This document shows positions 46,604 to 55,294 of a stretch of DNA of 64,000 nucleotides, piece after piece. The notes beneath the pieces were generated by a model. The model was not told where the DNA came from. It made no database searches and saw nothing but the letters and a program-made list of their open reading frames with translations. Position 1 is the stretch's first letter. The number at the start of each line of letters is the position of its first letter. The position numbers and the translations under genes are program-made. Location of the stretch: the NCBI GenBank assembly GCA_016706405.1, contig JADJJT010000001.1, positions 1,181,501 through 1,245,500 on the forward strand, in the 5' to 3' direction. Source of the stretch: Sphingobacteriales bacterium (GTDB taxonomy: Bacteria; Bacteroidota; Bacteroidia; Chitinophagales; UBA2359).

Positions 46604-47029
46604 ATGATAGCTACGGAAAAAGCACAAAAAGTAGTTCAAAAAATGTATAGTAACGATGCCTTTAGCCAATGGCTTGGCATCGAAATTAGTGATGTTGAGC
46701 CCAACCACGTTATTCTTACCATGACCATACGGCCCGAAATGACTAATGGGTTTGCCATTGCACACGGTGGTATTACCTACGCTTTGGCCGATAGTGCTCT
46801 GGCTTTCGCCTCCAACTCATTAGGCCGCAAAGCTGTTTCTATTGAAACATCTATTAACCATACTTCCTCCTTACGGGCAGGCGACCAACTTATTGCCAGT
46901 GCCAGCCCCGAAAGTGTTACCAATAAAATTGGCATTTACAGGGTAATAATAACCCGCGAAGCCGACTCGCAAGTAGTAGCCGTTTTTAAAGGAGTGGTGT
47001 ATCGTACAGAAAAAGAATGGGGAATTTAG
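46604..47029 (+). CDS. paaI: Hotdog-fold thioesterase PaaI
   Basis: The 141-residue acyl-CoA thioesterase is of the 4HBT-II/PaaI type. The fingerprint is FAIAHGGITYALADSALAFASNS (the HGG motif near the helix), followed by AVSIETSINHTSSLRAGD. PaaI is thought to rescue CoA from dead-end phenylacetyl-CoA intermediates. The pairing with paaD supports that role. Confidence 0.9.
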   Translation: MIATEKAQKVVQKMYSNDAFSQWLGIEISDVEPNHVILTMTIRPEMTNGFAIAHGGITYALADSALAFASNSLGRKAVSIETSINHTSSLRAGDQLIASASPESVTNKIGIYRVIITREADSQVVAVFKGVVYRTEKEWGI

Positions 47030-47152
47030 CTAAATAGTATATTTTTATCCGGAATTTTATATAATTTGCGCGCTTAAATAGCATCGAAATACAAGTAAAT
47101 TCCATTTTGACACTACTAATATTAAAATAACTTATAAACTCCGTATTATATT

Positions 47153-48115
47153 ATGAAAAAAAATCCTATACTACCAATATTAATGTTTTTGTTTACCTGT
47201 TTTGCGCTTTGCACTCAGCCAATTTACGCCCAAAACAATAGCAACCCAACCAAAGGTAAAACAAAGGTCAAAACTACTGCCACAGACGATAATAATATGT
47301 TGGACGATGACGATGACGAACCACAGCTTGAGCGTGTAAAAAACGCCTTCAAATCATCACGGGTTATTAATGGTCACTCAATGGAAATGATTGGCCACGG
47401 CACCCTCGATTTTAGAATTTTGCACCGTTTTGGCCTAATCAACCGAGGGCTTTACGAGCTTTTTGGCCTTGACCAGGCAAGTATGCGCATGGGTTTCGAC
47501 TATGGTGTTCTTCCTAATTTAACTGTTGGTATTGGCCGAGCAACCGTAAGAAAAGAATCAGACGCATTTATTAAATATCGTTTACTTTGGCAATCAAAAG
47601 GAGCCAAAAATATTCCAGTTTCTTTAGTTTGGGTTTCGGGTATTACTTGCAGTGGGCTAAAATGGAGCGACCCCGAACGTGATAACTATTTTAGTTCGCG
47701 TTTAGGTTATTACCACAGTTTAATTATTGGTCGTAAGTTTAACGAGCGCCTTAGCTTACAAATTTCACCGACCTTAGTACACCGCAATTTAGTTGCAAAA
47801 AAGGAGGATGGCAATGATATTTACGCTATTGGCTTAGGTGGTCGGGTTAAATTAACCAGGCGTATTACCCTTAATGTTGATTATCACCATGCCTTAAACG
47901 GGCAACCAAAAGACGAAAACCAAAATCCGCTTTCTATTGGCTTTGATATTGAAACCGGTGGACACGTTTTTCAATTACACTTTTCAAACGCTGTTGGCAT
48001 GAACGAGCGTACTTTTATAACCGAAACCAACAACGACTTTTTTAAAGGCGACATACAATTTGGCTTTAATCTGTCGCGAATTTTTCAAGTTCACAGTCCC
48101 AAAAAATTAAAATAG
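47153..48115 (+). CDS. DUF5777 beta-barrel family protein
   Basis: The 320-residue protein has a signal peptide (ending PIYAQ), an Asp-rich segment (DDDDDE near 55) and the conserved block HGTLDFRILHRFGLINRG, YELFGLDQASMRMGFDYG, NLTVGIGRATVRKES. The rest is amphipathic strands with a likely barrel form. Family function is unknown; cytochrome- and YceI-linked neighbours are often seen elsewhere, but not here. Confidence 0.85.
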   Translation: MKKNPILPILMFLFTCFALCTQPIYAQNNSNPTKGKTKVKTTATDDNNMLDDDDDEPQLERVKNAFKSSRVINGHSMEMIGHGTLDFRILHRFGLINRGLYELFGLDQASMRMGFDYGVLPNLTVGIGRATVRKESDAFIKYRLLWQSKGAKNIPVSLVWVSGITCSGLKWSDPERDNYFSSRLGYYHSLIIGRKFNERLSLQISPTLVHRNLVAKKEDGNDIYAIGLGGRVKLTRRITLNVDYHHALNGQPKDENQNPLSIGFDIETGGHVFQLHFSNAVGMNERTFITETNNDFFKGDIQFGFNLSRIFQVHSPKKLK

Positions 48116-48283
48116 GTCGAACTATTTGACTAATTAACTATTTAATTTTTCAGGATTTGGCTATACGTCCAAAACGTTGTTACAAGAAACAATGGTTCAC
48201 CGGCATTAGTTATTTTATCCGGATAAACTAAGTTTTCGCTAACAGCCTGTTTAACACCGCTTTATTGGGCTCTTAACTTTTTT

Positions 48284-49123
48284 ATGTCAAAGCTAACAAT
48301 CAAAACTATATCGAGCGCGCAAAACCCTTTGATTAAAACTGTAATGTTGCTGTTAGATAAGAGCAGGGAAAGGCGGCGCGAACAAGTTTTTGTTGCCGAG
48401 GGTATGGCCGAGGTTAAACGTGCAATTGAGGCCGGATACGAGGCGCAAATCCTAATTTTTGCCGATGGCAATACCGATGATGCCGTAATTGCCGAAACCT
48501 ACCATTTAGCCAATCAATATGCACCTGCCACAGATATTGAACTTATTAAAACTACCCCTACCCTATTTGCTCGCTTAGCCTACCGCGGCAATGTTTATAA
48601 TCATATCTTAGCTGTTTTTAAAGCAAAAACGCATAGTTTAAGCCAGTTACCCAAACCTGCCAAAAACTGGCTTGGGCTTGTTATCGAGGGCGTCGAAAAA
48701 CCCGGCAATATTGGGGCAATTATGCGCACGGCCAATGCCGCCCAAGTAAACGCTGTTTTGCTTTGCACCCCTCAGCAGCACGCCGATGTCTATCATCCGC
48801 ACATTTTGCGGGCAAGTTTGGGGGGGTGTTTTAGCCTTCCTATTGCAATATGCTCTACCACCGAGGCTATAAATTGGTTGCAACAGCATAATATTACAAG
48901 TTTTGCCGCTGCATTATCCGGTTCAGTACCCCATTTCGAGGCCAATTTTAAAACATCATGCGCTATTGTTTTAGGTGCCGAGCATCAAGGTCTTTCAAAC
49001 GAATGGTTAAATAATGCCAATCATAAAATACGTATTCCCATGCACGGACAAGTCGATTCTTTGAATGTATCGGTTTCGGCGGCAATTTTGGTTTACGAAG
49101 CATTACGGCAACGAGCCGCGTAA
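48284..49123 (+). CDS. TrmH/SpoU-family RNA 2'-O-methyltransferase
   Basis: The 279-residue enzyme has a small substrate-binding N-terminal domain (SREREQVFVAEG-type region, about 20-40) and the SPOUT knot with motif 1 VIEGVEKPGNIGAIMRTA, motif 2 IVLGAEHQGLS and motif 3 IPMHGQVDSLNVSVSAAIL. These enzymes methylate a ribose in rRNA or tRNA; the exact base is not predictable here. Confidence 0.92.
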   Translation: MSKLTIKTISSAQNPLIKTVMLLLDKSRERRREQVFVAEGMAEVKRAIEAGYEAQILIFADGNTDDAVIAETYHLANQYAPATDIELIKTTPTLFARLAYRGNVYNHILAVFKAKTHSLSQLPKPAKNWLGLVIEGVEKPGNIGAIMRTANAAQVNAVLLCTPQQHADVYHPHILRASLGGCFSLPIAICSTTEAINWLQQHNITSFAAALSGSVPHFEANFKTSCAIVLGAEHQGLSNEWLNNANHKIRIPMHGQVDSLNVSVSAAILVYEALRQRAA

Positions 49124-49156
49124 AAAAACTTCGCATTGTTCAATCTTTTTTATTTG

Positions 49157-49831
49157 CTAATTAGCCGTTTTATACCCCACCAAGACGTAATAATTAAAAA
49201 AATAGTTTTTTTGCAGCAAAACAGATGCCTTTAAAATGATGCCTCGTTGTGAAAGCAAATTTTGGTATTCTTTCAAATTATATTGATGTGGATGCAATAC
49301 ATCGGCAGGTATTTTCCGGAAAAGCCAACGCCAAAACCTGTAATTGTGCGCATCTATTGACATAACTAAACAGCCATTGGGTTGTAAACTTTGTACTAAT
49401 TTATCAACAGCATTATCAATGTTTGTTACATGGTTAATAGCATTGAGGCAGAAAACCACCTCAAAACATGCTTCATACTGCATGTTTTCTATGGTATTTG
49501 TTTCAAACCTTACATTTGGCCATTGATTGGGATTAAAATGGGGCAGCTCGTTGGCGTATTTATTTAACAGGGGGTCAATGGCTGTTACCGCCCAATTATT
49601 GGCTGGCAGAGCAGTGAAAATACCGGCTGGCCCACATCCGGCATCTAAAGCATTTATAACCTTGCTTGAATTTGGTGTTTGTAGCGGCAGATATCCGGAT
49701 AATTGATGTAAAAAATCATACCAGTATTGCCGCTTCCATGCTAAGTATTTATCCGGATGCTTTGGTTTTAGGTATCGCTTCCACCATTTTAATTCGAGCC
49801 ATTGGGCAATACGCCATCGCAAATTTGGCAT
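49157..49831 (-). CDS. SAM-dependent methyltransferase
   Basis: The 224-residue protein has motif I INALDAGCGPAGIFTALP (about 62-79), AIDPLLNKYAN and the later strand EVVFCLNAINHVTNID, with a C-terminal strand pair NYYVLVGYK. The N-terminal basic helix (LELKWWKRYLKPKHPD) is unusual. Small-molecule or lipid O-methylation is most likely; the substrate is unknown. Confidence 0.8.
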   Translation of the reverse strand: MPNLRWRIAQWLELKWWKRYLKPKHPDKYLAWKRQYWYDFLHQLSGYLPLQTPNSSKVINALDAGCGPAGIFTALPANNWAVTAIDPLLNKYANELPHFNPNQWPNVRFETNTIENMQYEACFEVVFCLNAINHVTNIDNAVDKLVQSLQPNGCLVMSIDAHNYRFWRWLFRKIPADVLHPHQYNLKEYQNLLSQRGIILKASVLLQKNYFFNYYVLVGYKTAN

Positions 49832-49856
49832 TATAAATTGGCTTTTAAATATTAGT

Positions 49857-50306
49857 CTAAATTTCTATGCCTTTTAGAGTCAACCATGCAACTGCTGCAT
49901 ATTTAAGCAATTTACCCAACAACATTAATAAGGCGGTTATACGCAAATTGGTTTTAAAAAAGCCCATTCCGGCACAAAACAAATCGCCTAAAAACGGCAA
50001 CCAACTAAAAAAAGCCAACCACAGCCCATATTTGTTTAAATAGTATTGCGTTTGCACTAATTGTTGGTGTTTAATACCAAAATACCGTTCTAACCATTGC
50101 CATTTGCCTAAATAGCCCAAATAATACGAACTTAGCCCACCTAACCAATTTCCTATTGTTGCTATAATTATTATCCAACCTATATTGTAATAGCCTGCGT
50201 ACACCATACCCACAACAACTACGTCTGAGCTAAATGGCACAATGGTGGCACCTAAAAACGATGCGGCAAATAAGCCAAAATAACCCCAGGCCAGCCATTC
50301 TTCCAT
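49857..50306 (-). CDS. YqaA-family (DedA/SNARE-associated-like) membrane protein
   Basis: The 149-residue protein has about four membrane segments (YFGLFAASFLGATIVPF, NIGWIIIIATIGNWLGG, WLAFFSWLPFLGDL, LLMLLGKLLKYAAVAW) with the conserved GNWLGGLSSYYLGYLGK loop and PFLGD motif. YqaA proteins are distant DedA relatives; roles in lipid or membrane homeostasis are suggested for DedA but not shown for YqaA. Confidence 0.85.
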   Translation of the reverse strand: MEEWLAWGYFGLFAASFLGATIVPFSSDVVVVGMVYAGYYNIGWIIIIATIGNWLGGLSSYYLGYLGKWQWLERYFGIKHQQLVQTQYYLNKYGLWLAFFSWLPFLGDLFCAGMGFFKTNLRITALLMLLGKLLKYAAVAWLTLKGIEI

Positions 50307-50328
50307 ATTACATATATGATACCGCTAT

Positions 50329-52791
50329 TTAAGACTTGTATTTAAGAAATATAATTTCTTTAGGGTTTAAATACCGCCATTTTCCGCGCTCAATACCTTT
50401 TTTTGTTAAGCCACCATAAGCCACACGGTCTAATTTTACAACCTGGTAGCCTAAGTGTTCAAACAGCCGGCGCACTACCCTATTGCGTCCAATATGGATT
50501 TGTAGTTCAATTAGGGTGCGTTCAGCATTTAGACATTCCAATTCGCGTATTGGCACGAGGCCATCTTCTAATTCTACACCTTGTGCAATTTGCTCTAAAT
50601 GCTTTTTAGCAATAGGTTTATCTAATGTTATTTGATATACTTTGCGCAATTCTTTCGAGGGGTGTGCTAATTTTTGAGCCAGTTCGCCATCATTTGTAAG
50701 CAATAACAAGCCCGTAGTGTCGCGGTCTAAACGGCCAACGGGGTAAAGTCGGTATGGCGATGCATCACTAACTAATTCCATAACTGTATGCCGTTCGCGC
50801 TCGTCGTCTGTTGTCGTTATATAATTTTTGGGTTTATTTAGCAACACATAAACACGCGGCTCGGGATTTAAGACTCTGCCTTCAAATGTAACCGTATCGG
50901 AAGGCATTACGCGGTGCCCCATTTCAACTACCACTTTGCCATTGACCTGCACGCTGCCTTTGGCAATTAATTCGTCGGCTTTGCGGCGTGCGCATACCCC
51001 AGCATTTGCTACATATTTGTTTAAGCGCATTCCATTCTCGCCAAATAGGTCGTTGAACTCATTATTGGCATCGTAGTGGTTGTTTACCCAAATATGGTTT
51101 TTTGCAATATATTCTTTCTGTCCGCCATACGATTCTTCCTTTTTACTTTGTAATTTGCTTTCTGTGGGCAAGCCAAAATCGCTCGAAGGGTTTTGCTTTT
51201 TATTATAAGTGGCCGCCTTTTTAAATTTGGGCGATTCATTATCTTCCGGAAATTGGTTAAAACGCGAATTGGGTTTTCTGTCTCGGCGGTACGTTTCCGG
51301 ACTTTTTTCGTAGGTGTCGTAGGCCTCTTTATGGAAATTATCTTTGCCATTACGCGGTTTTTTGGGCACAAAACTGTCCATTTCTTGGCTAAAATCGTCC
51401 TCGCTGCCAACAATATTCCTTTGACGGTAATTGGTGTCATTGCGCTTTCCAAATTTACTACCTCTGCGGTTGGATGGTCTTGACGAGGTTTGTTGTTCCG
51501 AATCTTCCGGAAATTGGTTAAAACGCGAGTTGGGTTTTCTGTCGCGGCGGTACGTTTCCGGACTTTTTTCGTAGGTGTCGTAGGCCTCTTTATGGAAATT
51601 GTCTTTGCCATTACGCGGTTTTTTGGGCACGAAACTGTCCATTTCTTGGCTAAAATCGTCCTCGCTGCCAACAATATTCCTTTGACGGTAATTGGTGTCA
51701 TTGCGCTTTCCAAATTTACTACCTCTGCGGTTGGATGGTCTTGACGAGGTTTGTTGTTCCGAATCTTCCGGAAATTGGTTAAAACGCGAGTTGGGTTTTC
51801 TGTCGCGGCGGTACGTTTCCGGACTTTTTTCGTAGGTGTCGTAGGCCTCTTTATGGAAATTATCTTTGCCACTACGCGGTTTTTTGGGCACGAAACTGTC
51901 CATTTCTTGGCTAAAATCGTCCTCGCTGCCAACAATATTCCTTTGACGGTAATTGGTGTCATTGCGCTTTCCAAATTTACCACCTCGGCGGTTGGATGGT
52001 CTTGACGAGGTTTGTTGTTCCGAATCTTCCGGAAATTGGTTAAAACGCGAGTTGGGTTTTCTGTCGCGGCGGTACGTTTCCGGACTTTTTTCGTAGGTGT
52101 CGTAGGCCTCTTTATGGAAATTGTCTTTGCCATTACGCGGTTTTTTGGGCACGAAACTGTCCATTTCCTGATTAAAATTGTTATTCCGCTGCCCAAATTT
52201 ACTACCTCGGCGGTTGGATGGTCTTGACGAGGTTTGTTGCTCCGAATCTTCCGGAAATTGGTTAAAGCGCGAGTTGGATTTTCTGTCGCGGCGGTACGTT
52301 TCCGGACTTTTTTCGTAGGTGTCGTAGGCCTCTTTATGGAAATTGTCTTTGCCACCCCGTTGTTTTTTAGGGGCAAAACTGTCCATTTCCTGATTAAAAT
52401 TGTTATTCCGCTGCCCAAATTTACTACCTCGGCGGTTGGATGGTCTTGACGAGGTTTGTTGCTCCGAATCTTCCGGAAATTGGTTAAAGCGCGAGTTGGG
52501 TTTTCTGTCGCGGCGGTACGTTTCCGGACTTTTTTCGTAGGTGTCGTAGGCCTCTTTATGGAAATTGTCTTTGCCACTGCGTTGTTTTTTGGGCGCAAAA
52601 CTGTCCATTTCCTGATTAAAATTGTTATTCCGCTGCCCAAATTTACCACCTCGGCGGTTGGATGGCCTTGACGAGGTTTGTTGCTCCGAATCTTCCGGAA
52701 ATTGGTTAAAGCGCGAGTTGGGTTTCCGATTGCTGAAGCTCTTTCCGGAGCCACCAAACCCCATTTTCGGCTTTGAAAATGTCTTTTTCAT
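50329..52791 (-). CDS. RluB/RsuA-type pseudouridine synthase with a long tandem-repeat N-terminal region
   Basis: The 820-residue protein ends in a normal 23S rRNA pseudouridine synthase: S4 RNA-binding domain (MRLNKYVANAGVCARRKADE), then the catalytic motif GRLDRDTTGLLLLTNDGEL with its Asp, and HIGRNRVVRRLFEHLGYQV. In front of it stand about 570 residues made of six near-identical units plus a partial one. Each unit contains NSRFNQFPEDSEQQTSSRPS, GKDNFHKEAYDTYEKSPET and YRRDR and is 74 residues (222 bp; three units) or 87 residues (261 bp; three units with an added RNDTNYRQRNIVGSEDDFS-type insert). The repeats are hydrophilic, Arg/Asn/Gln-rich and predicted disordered, so they may bind RNA or promote condensates; that is inference. 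Family members usually have much shorter basic extensions. Confidence 0.93.
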   Translation of the reverse strand: MKKTFSKPKMGFGGSGKSFSNRKPNSRFNQFPEDSEQQTSSRPSNRRGGKFGQRNNNFNQEMDSFAPKKQRSGKDNFHKEAYDTYEKSPETYRRDRKPNSRFNQFPEDSEQQTSSRPSNRRGSKFGQRNNNFNQEMDSFAPKKQRGGKDNFHKEAYDTYEKSPETYRRDRKSNSRFNQFPEDSEQQTSSRPSNRRGSKFGQRNNNFNQEMDSFVPKKPRNGKDNFHKEAYDTYEKSPETYRRDRKPNSRFNQFPEDSEQQTSSRPSNRRGGKFGKRNDTNYRQRNIVGSEDDFSQEMDSFVPKKPRSGKDNFHKEAYDTYEKSPETYRRDRKPNSRFNQFPEDSEQQTSSRPSNRRGSKFGKRNDTNYRQRNIVGSEDDFSQEMDSFVPKKPRNGKDNFHKEAYDTYEKSPETYRRDRKPNSRFNQFPEDSEQQTSSRPSNRRGSKFGKRNDTNYRQRNIVGSEDDFSQEMDSFVPKKPRNGKDNFHKEAYDTYEKSPETYRRDRKPNSRFNQFPEDNESPKFKKAATYNKKQNPSSDFGLPTESKLQSKKEESYGGQKEYIAKNHIWVNNHYDANNEFNDLFGENGMRLNKYVANAGVCARRKADELIAKGSVQVNGKVVVEMGHRVMPSDTVTFEGRVLNPEPRVYVLLNKPKNYITTTDDERERHTVMELVSDASPYRLYPVGRLDRDTTGLLLLTNDGELAQKLAHPSKELRKVYQITLDKPIAKKHLEQIAQGVELEDGLVPIRELECLNAERTLIELQIHIGRNRVVRRLFEHLGYQVVKLDRVAYGGLTKKGIERGKWRYLNPKEIIFLKYKS
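51244..52710 (-). repeat. Tandem 222-bp and 261-bp coding repeats
   Basis: Six complete units, period 261 bp between about 51244 and 52027 and 222 bp from there to 52710. Units are almost identical at DNA level, including silent sites, so they look recently amplified or homogenised. Each carries two TCCGGA motifs. Confidence 0.93.
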
Positions 52792-52929
52792 TTAGTATTT
52801 ATTGCGATGTTTCACAACATCAAATTAAATTTGTTCGTGCATCTATTTATACTACAATTTTTGCAGTACAAAATTGAACGAATTATATCTATTAAATTAG
52901 TTGAATTATTTATTTGCGTGTTTGCTTGT

Positions 52930-54300
52930 TTATTTATTTGTTCCCATTAATTTTGCATACTCTTGATAAAAATAGGGTATGGTTTCAATGCCCTTGTAAA
53001 AATTGAATAAACCAAATTTTTCATTTGGCGAATGGATGGCATCCGTATCTAAGCCAAATCCCATAAGTACTGTTTTTACGCCCAAAACCTGTTCAAAAAG
53101 CGCTACTATTGGAATACTTCCGCCTCCGCGCGTAGGAATTGGCTTTTTGCCGAATGTTTTTTCCATTGCGGCTTCTGCGGCGCGGTAGGCTACAGCGTTG
53201 GTTGGTGTAACCGCCGGTGGGCCGCCGTGGTGGGGTGTAACCTTCACCTGCACAGAGGCGGGGGCAATTTTCGTGAAATGTGCTGTAAAAAGTTCCGTTA
53301 TTTTATCGGGGCTTTGGTTGGGTACCAATCGCATTGATATTTTGGCATATGCTTTTGATGGCAGCACCGTTTTAGCGCCTTCACCTATATAGCCGCCCCA
53401 AATACCATTTAGCTCTAAAGTTGGCCTTATTCCGGTACGTTCAATGGTTGTGTAGCCTTTTTCGCCCATTACGTCGGCTACTTTTAAATGTTCTTTATAT
53501 TTGTTTAAATCAAATGGTTGGCTGTTTAAGGCATTGCGTTCATTGGCGGTCAATTCTATTACATCATCATAAAATCCGGGGATGGTAATGTGGCGGTTTT
53601 CGTCGTGCATACTCGCAATCATGGTGCAAAGCACATTGATTGGATTGGCAACAGCGCCGCCATAAGTTCCCGAATGTAGGTCGTGACTTGGCCCGGTAAT
53701 TTCAACTTCCACGTAGCTTAATCCTCGCAAACCAACGTCTATTGAGGGTATATCATTAGCAATCATCCCTGTATCTGATATAAGCACTACATCGCAGGCA
53801 TAGCGCTGCGCATTTTCACGCAAAAAATCGGGTAAATTTGCCGAGCCAACTTCTTCTTCACCTTCAATTAAAAATTTAACGTTGCACGGCAAGCCGGTTG
53901 TTTGCATCATCATTTCAAACGCCTTTAAGTGCATAAAAAACTGTCCTTTGTCATCACAGGCCCCTCGCGCGTATATATTCCCATCTTTGACCACTGGTTC
54001 AAAGGGAGGCGAGTGCCATAATGCCAATGGATCGGGGGGCTGCACGTCATAGTGCCCATACACCAAAACGGTAGGCAAATTGGGGTTTATTATTTTATCG
54101 GCATAGACTACTGGGTAGCCTTGGGTTGGTAAAAGTTGAACATTATCTGCGCCAATAGCTTTTAAGTTTTCGGCTACAGCTTTTGCCATTTCATTCACAG
54201 CGCTGCTATATTTGCTATCGGCACTTACCGATGGAATACGCAACAAGTTTAACAACTCGTTTAAAAAGCGTTCTTTATGTTGTTCAAGATATGTTTGCAT
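52930..54300 (-). CDS. M20-family dipeptidase (carnosinase-like)
   Basis: The 456-residue zinc metallopeptidase has His83 and Asp85 in YGHYDVQPPDP, the bridging DDKGQ aspartate (about 115), and the catalytic Glu in LIEGEEEVGS. GPSHDLHSGTYGG carries the dimer-domain His, and HSPNEKFGLFNF supplies the last ligand. It cleaves dipeptides, probably in the cytoplasm. A -7 box TATCTTTG lies on the minus strand at 54372-54379. Confidence 0.93.
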   Translation of the reverse strand: MQTYLEQHKERFLNELLNLLRIPSVSADSKYSSAVNEMAKAVAENLKAIGADNVQLLPTQGYPVVYADKIINPNLPTVLVYGHYDVQPPDPLALWHSPPFEPVVKDGNIYARGACDDKGQFFMHLKAFEMMMQTTGLPCNVKFLIEGEEEVGSANLPDFLRENAQRYACDVVLISDTGMIANDIPSIDVGLRGLSYVEVEITGPSHDLHSGTYGGAVANPINVLCTMIASMHDENRHITIPGFYDDVIELTANERNALNSQPFDLNKYKEHLKVADVMGEKGYTTIERTGIRPTLELNGIWGGYIGEGAKTVLPSKAYAKISMRLVPNQSPDKITELFTAHFTKIAPASVQVKVTPHHGGPPAVTPTNAVAYRAAEAAMEKTFGKKPIPTRGGGSIPIVALFEQVLGVKTVLMGFGLDTDAIHSPNEKFGLFNFYKGIETIPYFYQEYAKLMGTNK

Positions 54301-54371
54301 CGAACGTCACTCCGGCGGTTTATTATCCGGATTTGAATTTCTGTTTTTTAAGCTTTTTAATTAATTTAGCA

Positions 54372-54379
54372 CAAAGATA
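54372..54379 (-). promoter_or_regulatory. -7 box of the M20 dipeptidase promoter
   Basis: TATCTTTG on the minus strand, about 72 bases before the start codon. Confidence 0.5.
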
Positions 54380-54479
54380 CAAATTATTAAGCATAAACTT
54401 CAATTCAGGCAAAGGGTTTGCATCGAGAAGATTTTTATAACGGCACCATTTTTCATTTTGTCAAATGGATAAAAACAAA

Positions 54480-54500
54480 AGCCAGCTATTTAGGCTGGCT
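54480..54500 (-). terminator. Terminator of the small lipoprotein gene
   Basis: AGCCAGC pairs with GCTGGCT around a 7-base loop, followed on the minus strand by TTTTGTTTTT. It lies 40 bases after the stop codon at 54540. Confidence 0.75.
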
Positions 54501-54539
54501 CAGTTAGCATATTCTTATTATCGCAATTAAAAAATTTTT

Positions 54540-55031
54540 TTATGGTATATTTTTATACACCTGTACACCGTCAAAACCCCAGGTACCACTCGAAAAGCCG
54601 CCATCTGGATAGGGGGCTTCTACGCCATTTGTTGCCGGAACAATGCTAATTGTTGCCTCATTTGGTGTAACATCGAAGTTTAATTCAAATATACCTTCGT
54701 ATAGTTTCGTACTGTTTTTAGTAAGTGTCAAAGCATAAATTTCTTCATTTGTAGCCTTTTGGCCTACGGTATATTGCCCATCTTCGGTAGCTGTTTGTCC
54801 GTTTTTATATTCTTTTAGCAAGGTAAAACTATTATCTAAATCAAAGAAAGTAAATGTAAGGGCTTTAATCGAGTCGGCAAATGCTGGTGCCATAGTAGCT
54901 GTTGATTTCCATTGTCCGCTTATATCATCCGGATCTGGTTTTTCGGGGTCATCAATTATTCCATCGGTACAGCCTATAGCAAAGATAGCCATAAGAGCAA
55001 ATGCCATTAACGGCAAAAAAAATCTTTTCAT
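54540..55031 (-). CDS. Small lipoprotein, lipocalin-like
   Basis: The 163-residue protein has a lipoprotein signal peptide with lipobox AIGC (Cys21), followed by an acidic linker DDPEKPDPDDISGQWKS. The rest alternates short beta strands (LTFTFFDLDNSFTLLKEY, DGQYTVGQ, IYALTLTKNSTKLYEG), as in lipocalin-like DUF4923/DUF5004-type families. The exact family is uncertain. It lies after the giant gene in the direction of transcription, separated by a terminator. Confidence 0.78.
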   Translation of the reverse strand: MKRFFLPLMAFALMAIFAIGCTDGIIDDPEKPDPDDISGQWKSTATMAPAFADSIKALTFTFFDLDNSFTLLKEYKNGQTATEDGQYTVGQKATNEEIYALTLTKNSTKLYEGIFELNFDVTPNEATISIVPATNGVEAPYPDGGFSSGTWGFDGVQVYKNIP

Positions 55032-55192
55032 TTTATTTGATTAAATTGGGTTATGATGCTTACAAATTATAGTTGAAATAATACAGGTTCTTGCTTATTT
55101 GACCAAAGATGAATTGTTTTGTTTAATGCATCTCTCTGTTAATCAGTCAATTATTTCCGGATAGTTTTTTCCTATATCTCTTCAAAAAAACA

Positions 55193-55225
55193 GAAAGTCT
55201 GCAAGGTATAACCTTACAGACTTTC
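55193..55225 (-). terminator. Terminator of the giant surface-protein gene
   Basis: GAAAGTCTG and CAGACTTTC pair with an inner AGGT/ACCT stem; on the minus strand TTTTTTTG follows within 5 bases. It lies about 70 bases after the stop codon. Confidence 0.85.
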
Positions 55226-55294
55226 GTTATCTATTAAAACGTTGTAAACAAAGGTGCGCAGGGTTTAACTACGCACCCATGTTTAACATTCGTT

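Noticed and set aside
51193..52671. Six similar short plus-strand frames of 71-96 codons, looking like a gene array
   Set aside because: They are antisense shadows of the coding repeats in the pseudouridine synthase gene.
51244..52710. Regular repeats that could suggest CRISPR
   Set aside because: Units are 222-261 bp, wholly coding and without unique spacers.
51084..52757. A 557-codon open frame on the same strand inside the rluB-type gene
   Set aside because: It is an alternative frame kept open by the repeats, whose units are multiples of three without stops in that frame. It lacks any family signal and the known domain lies in the other frame.
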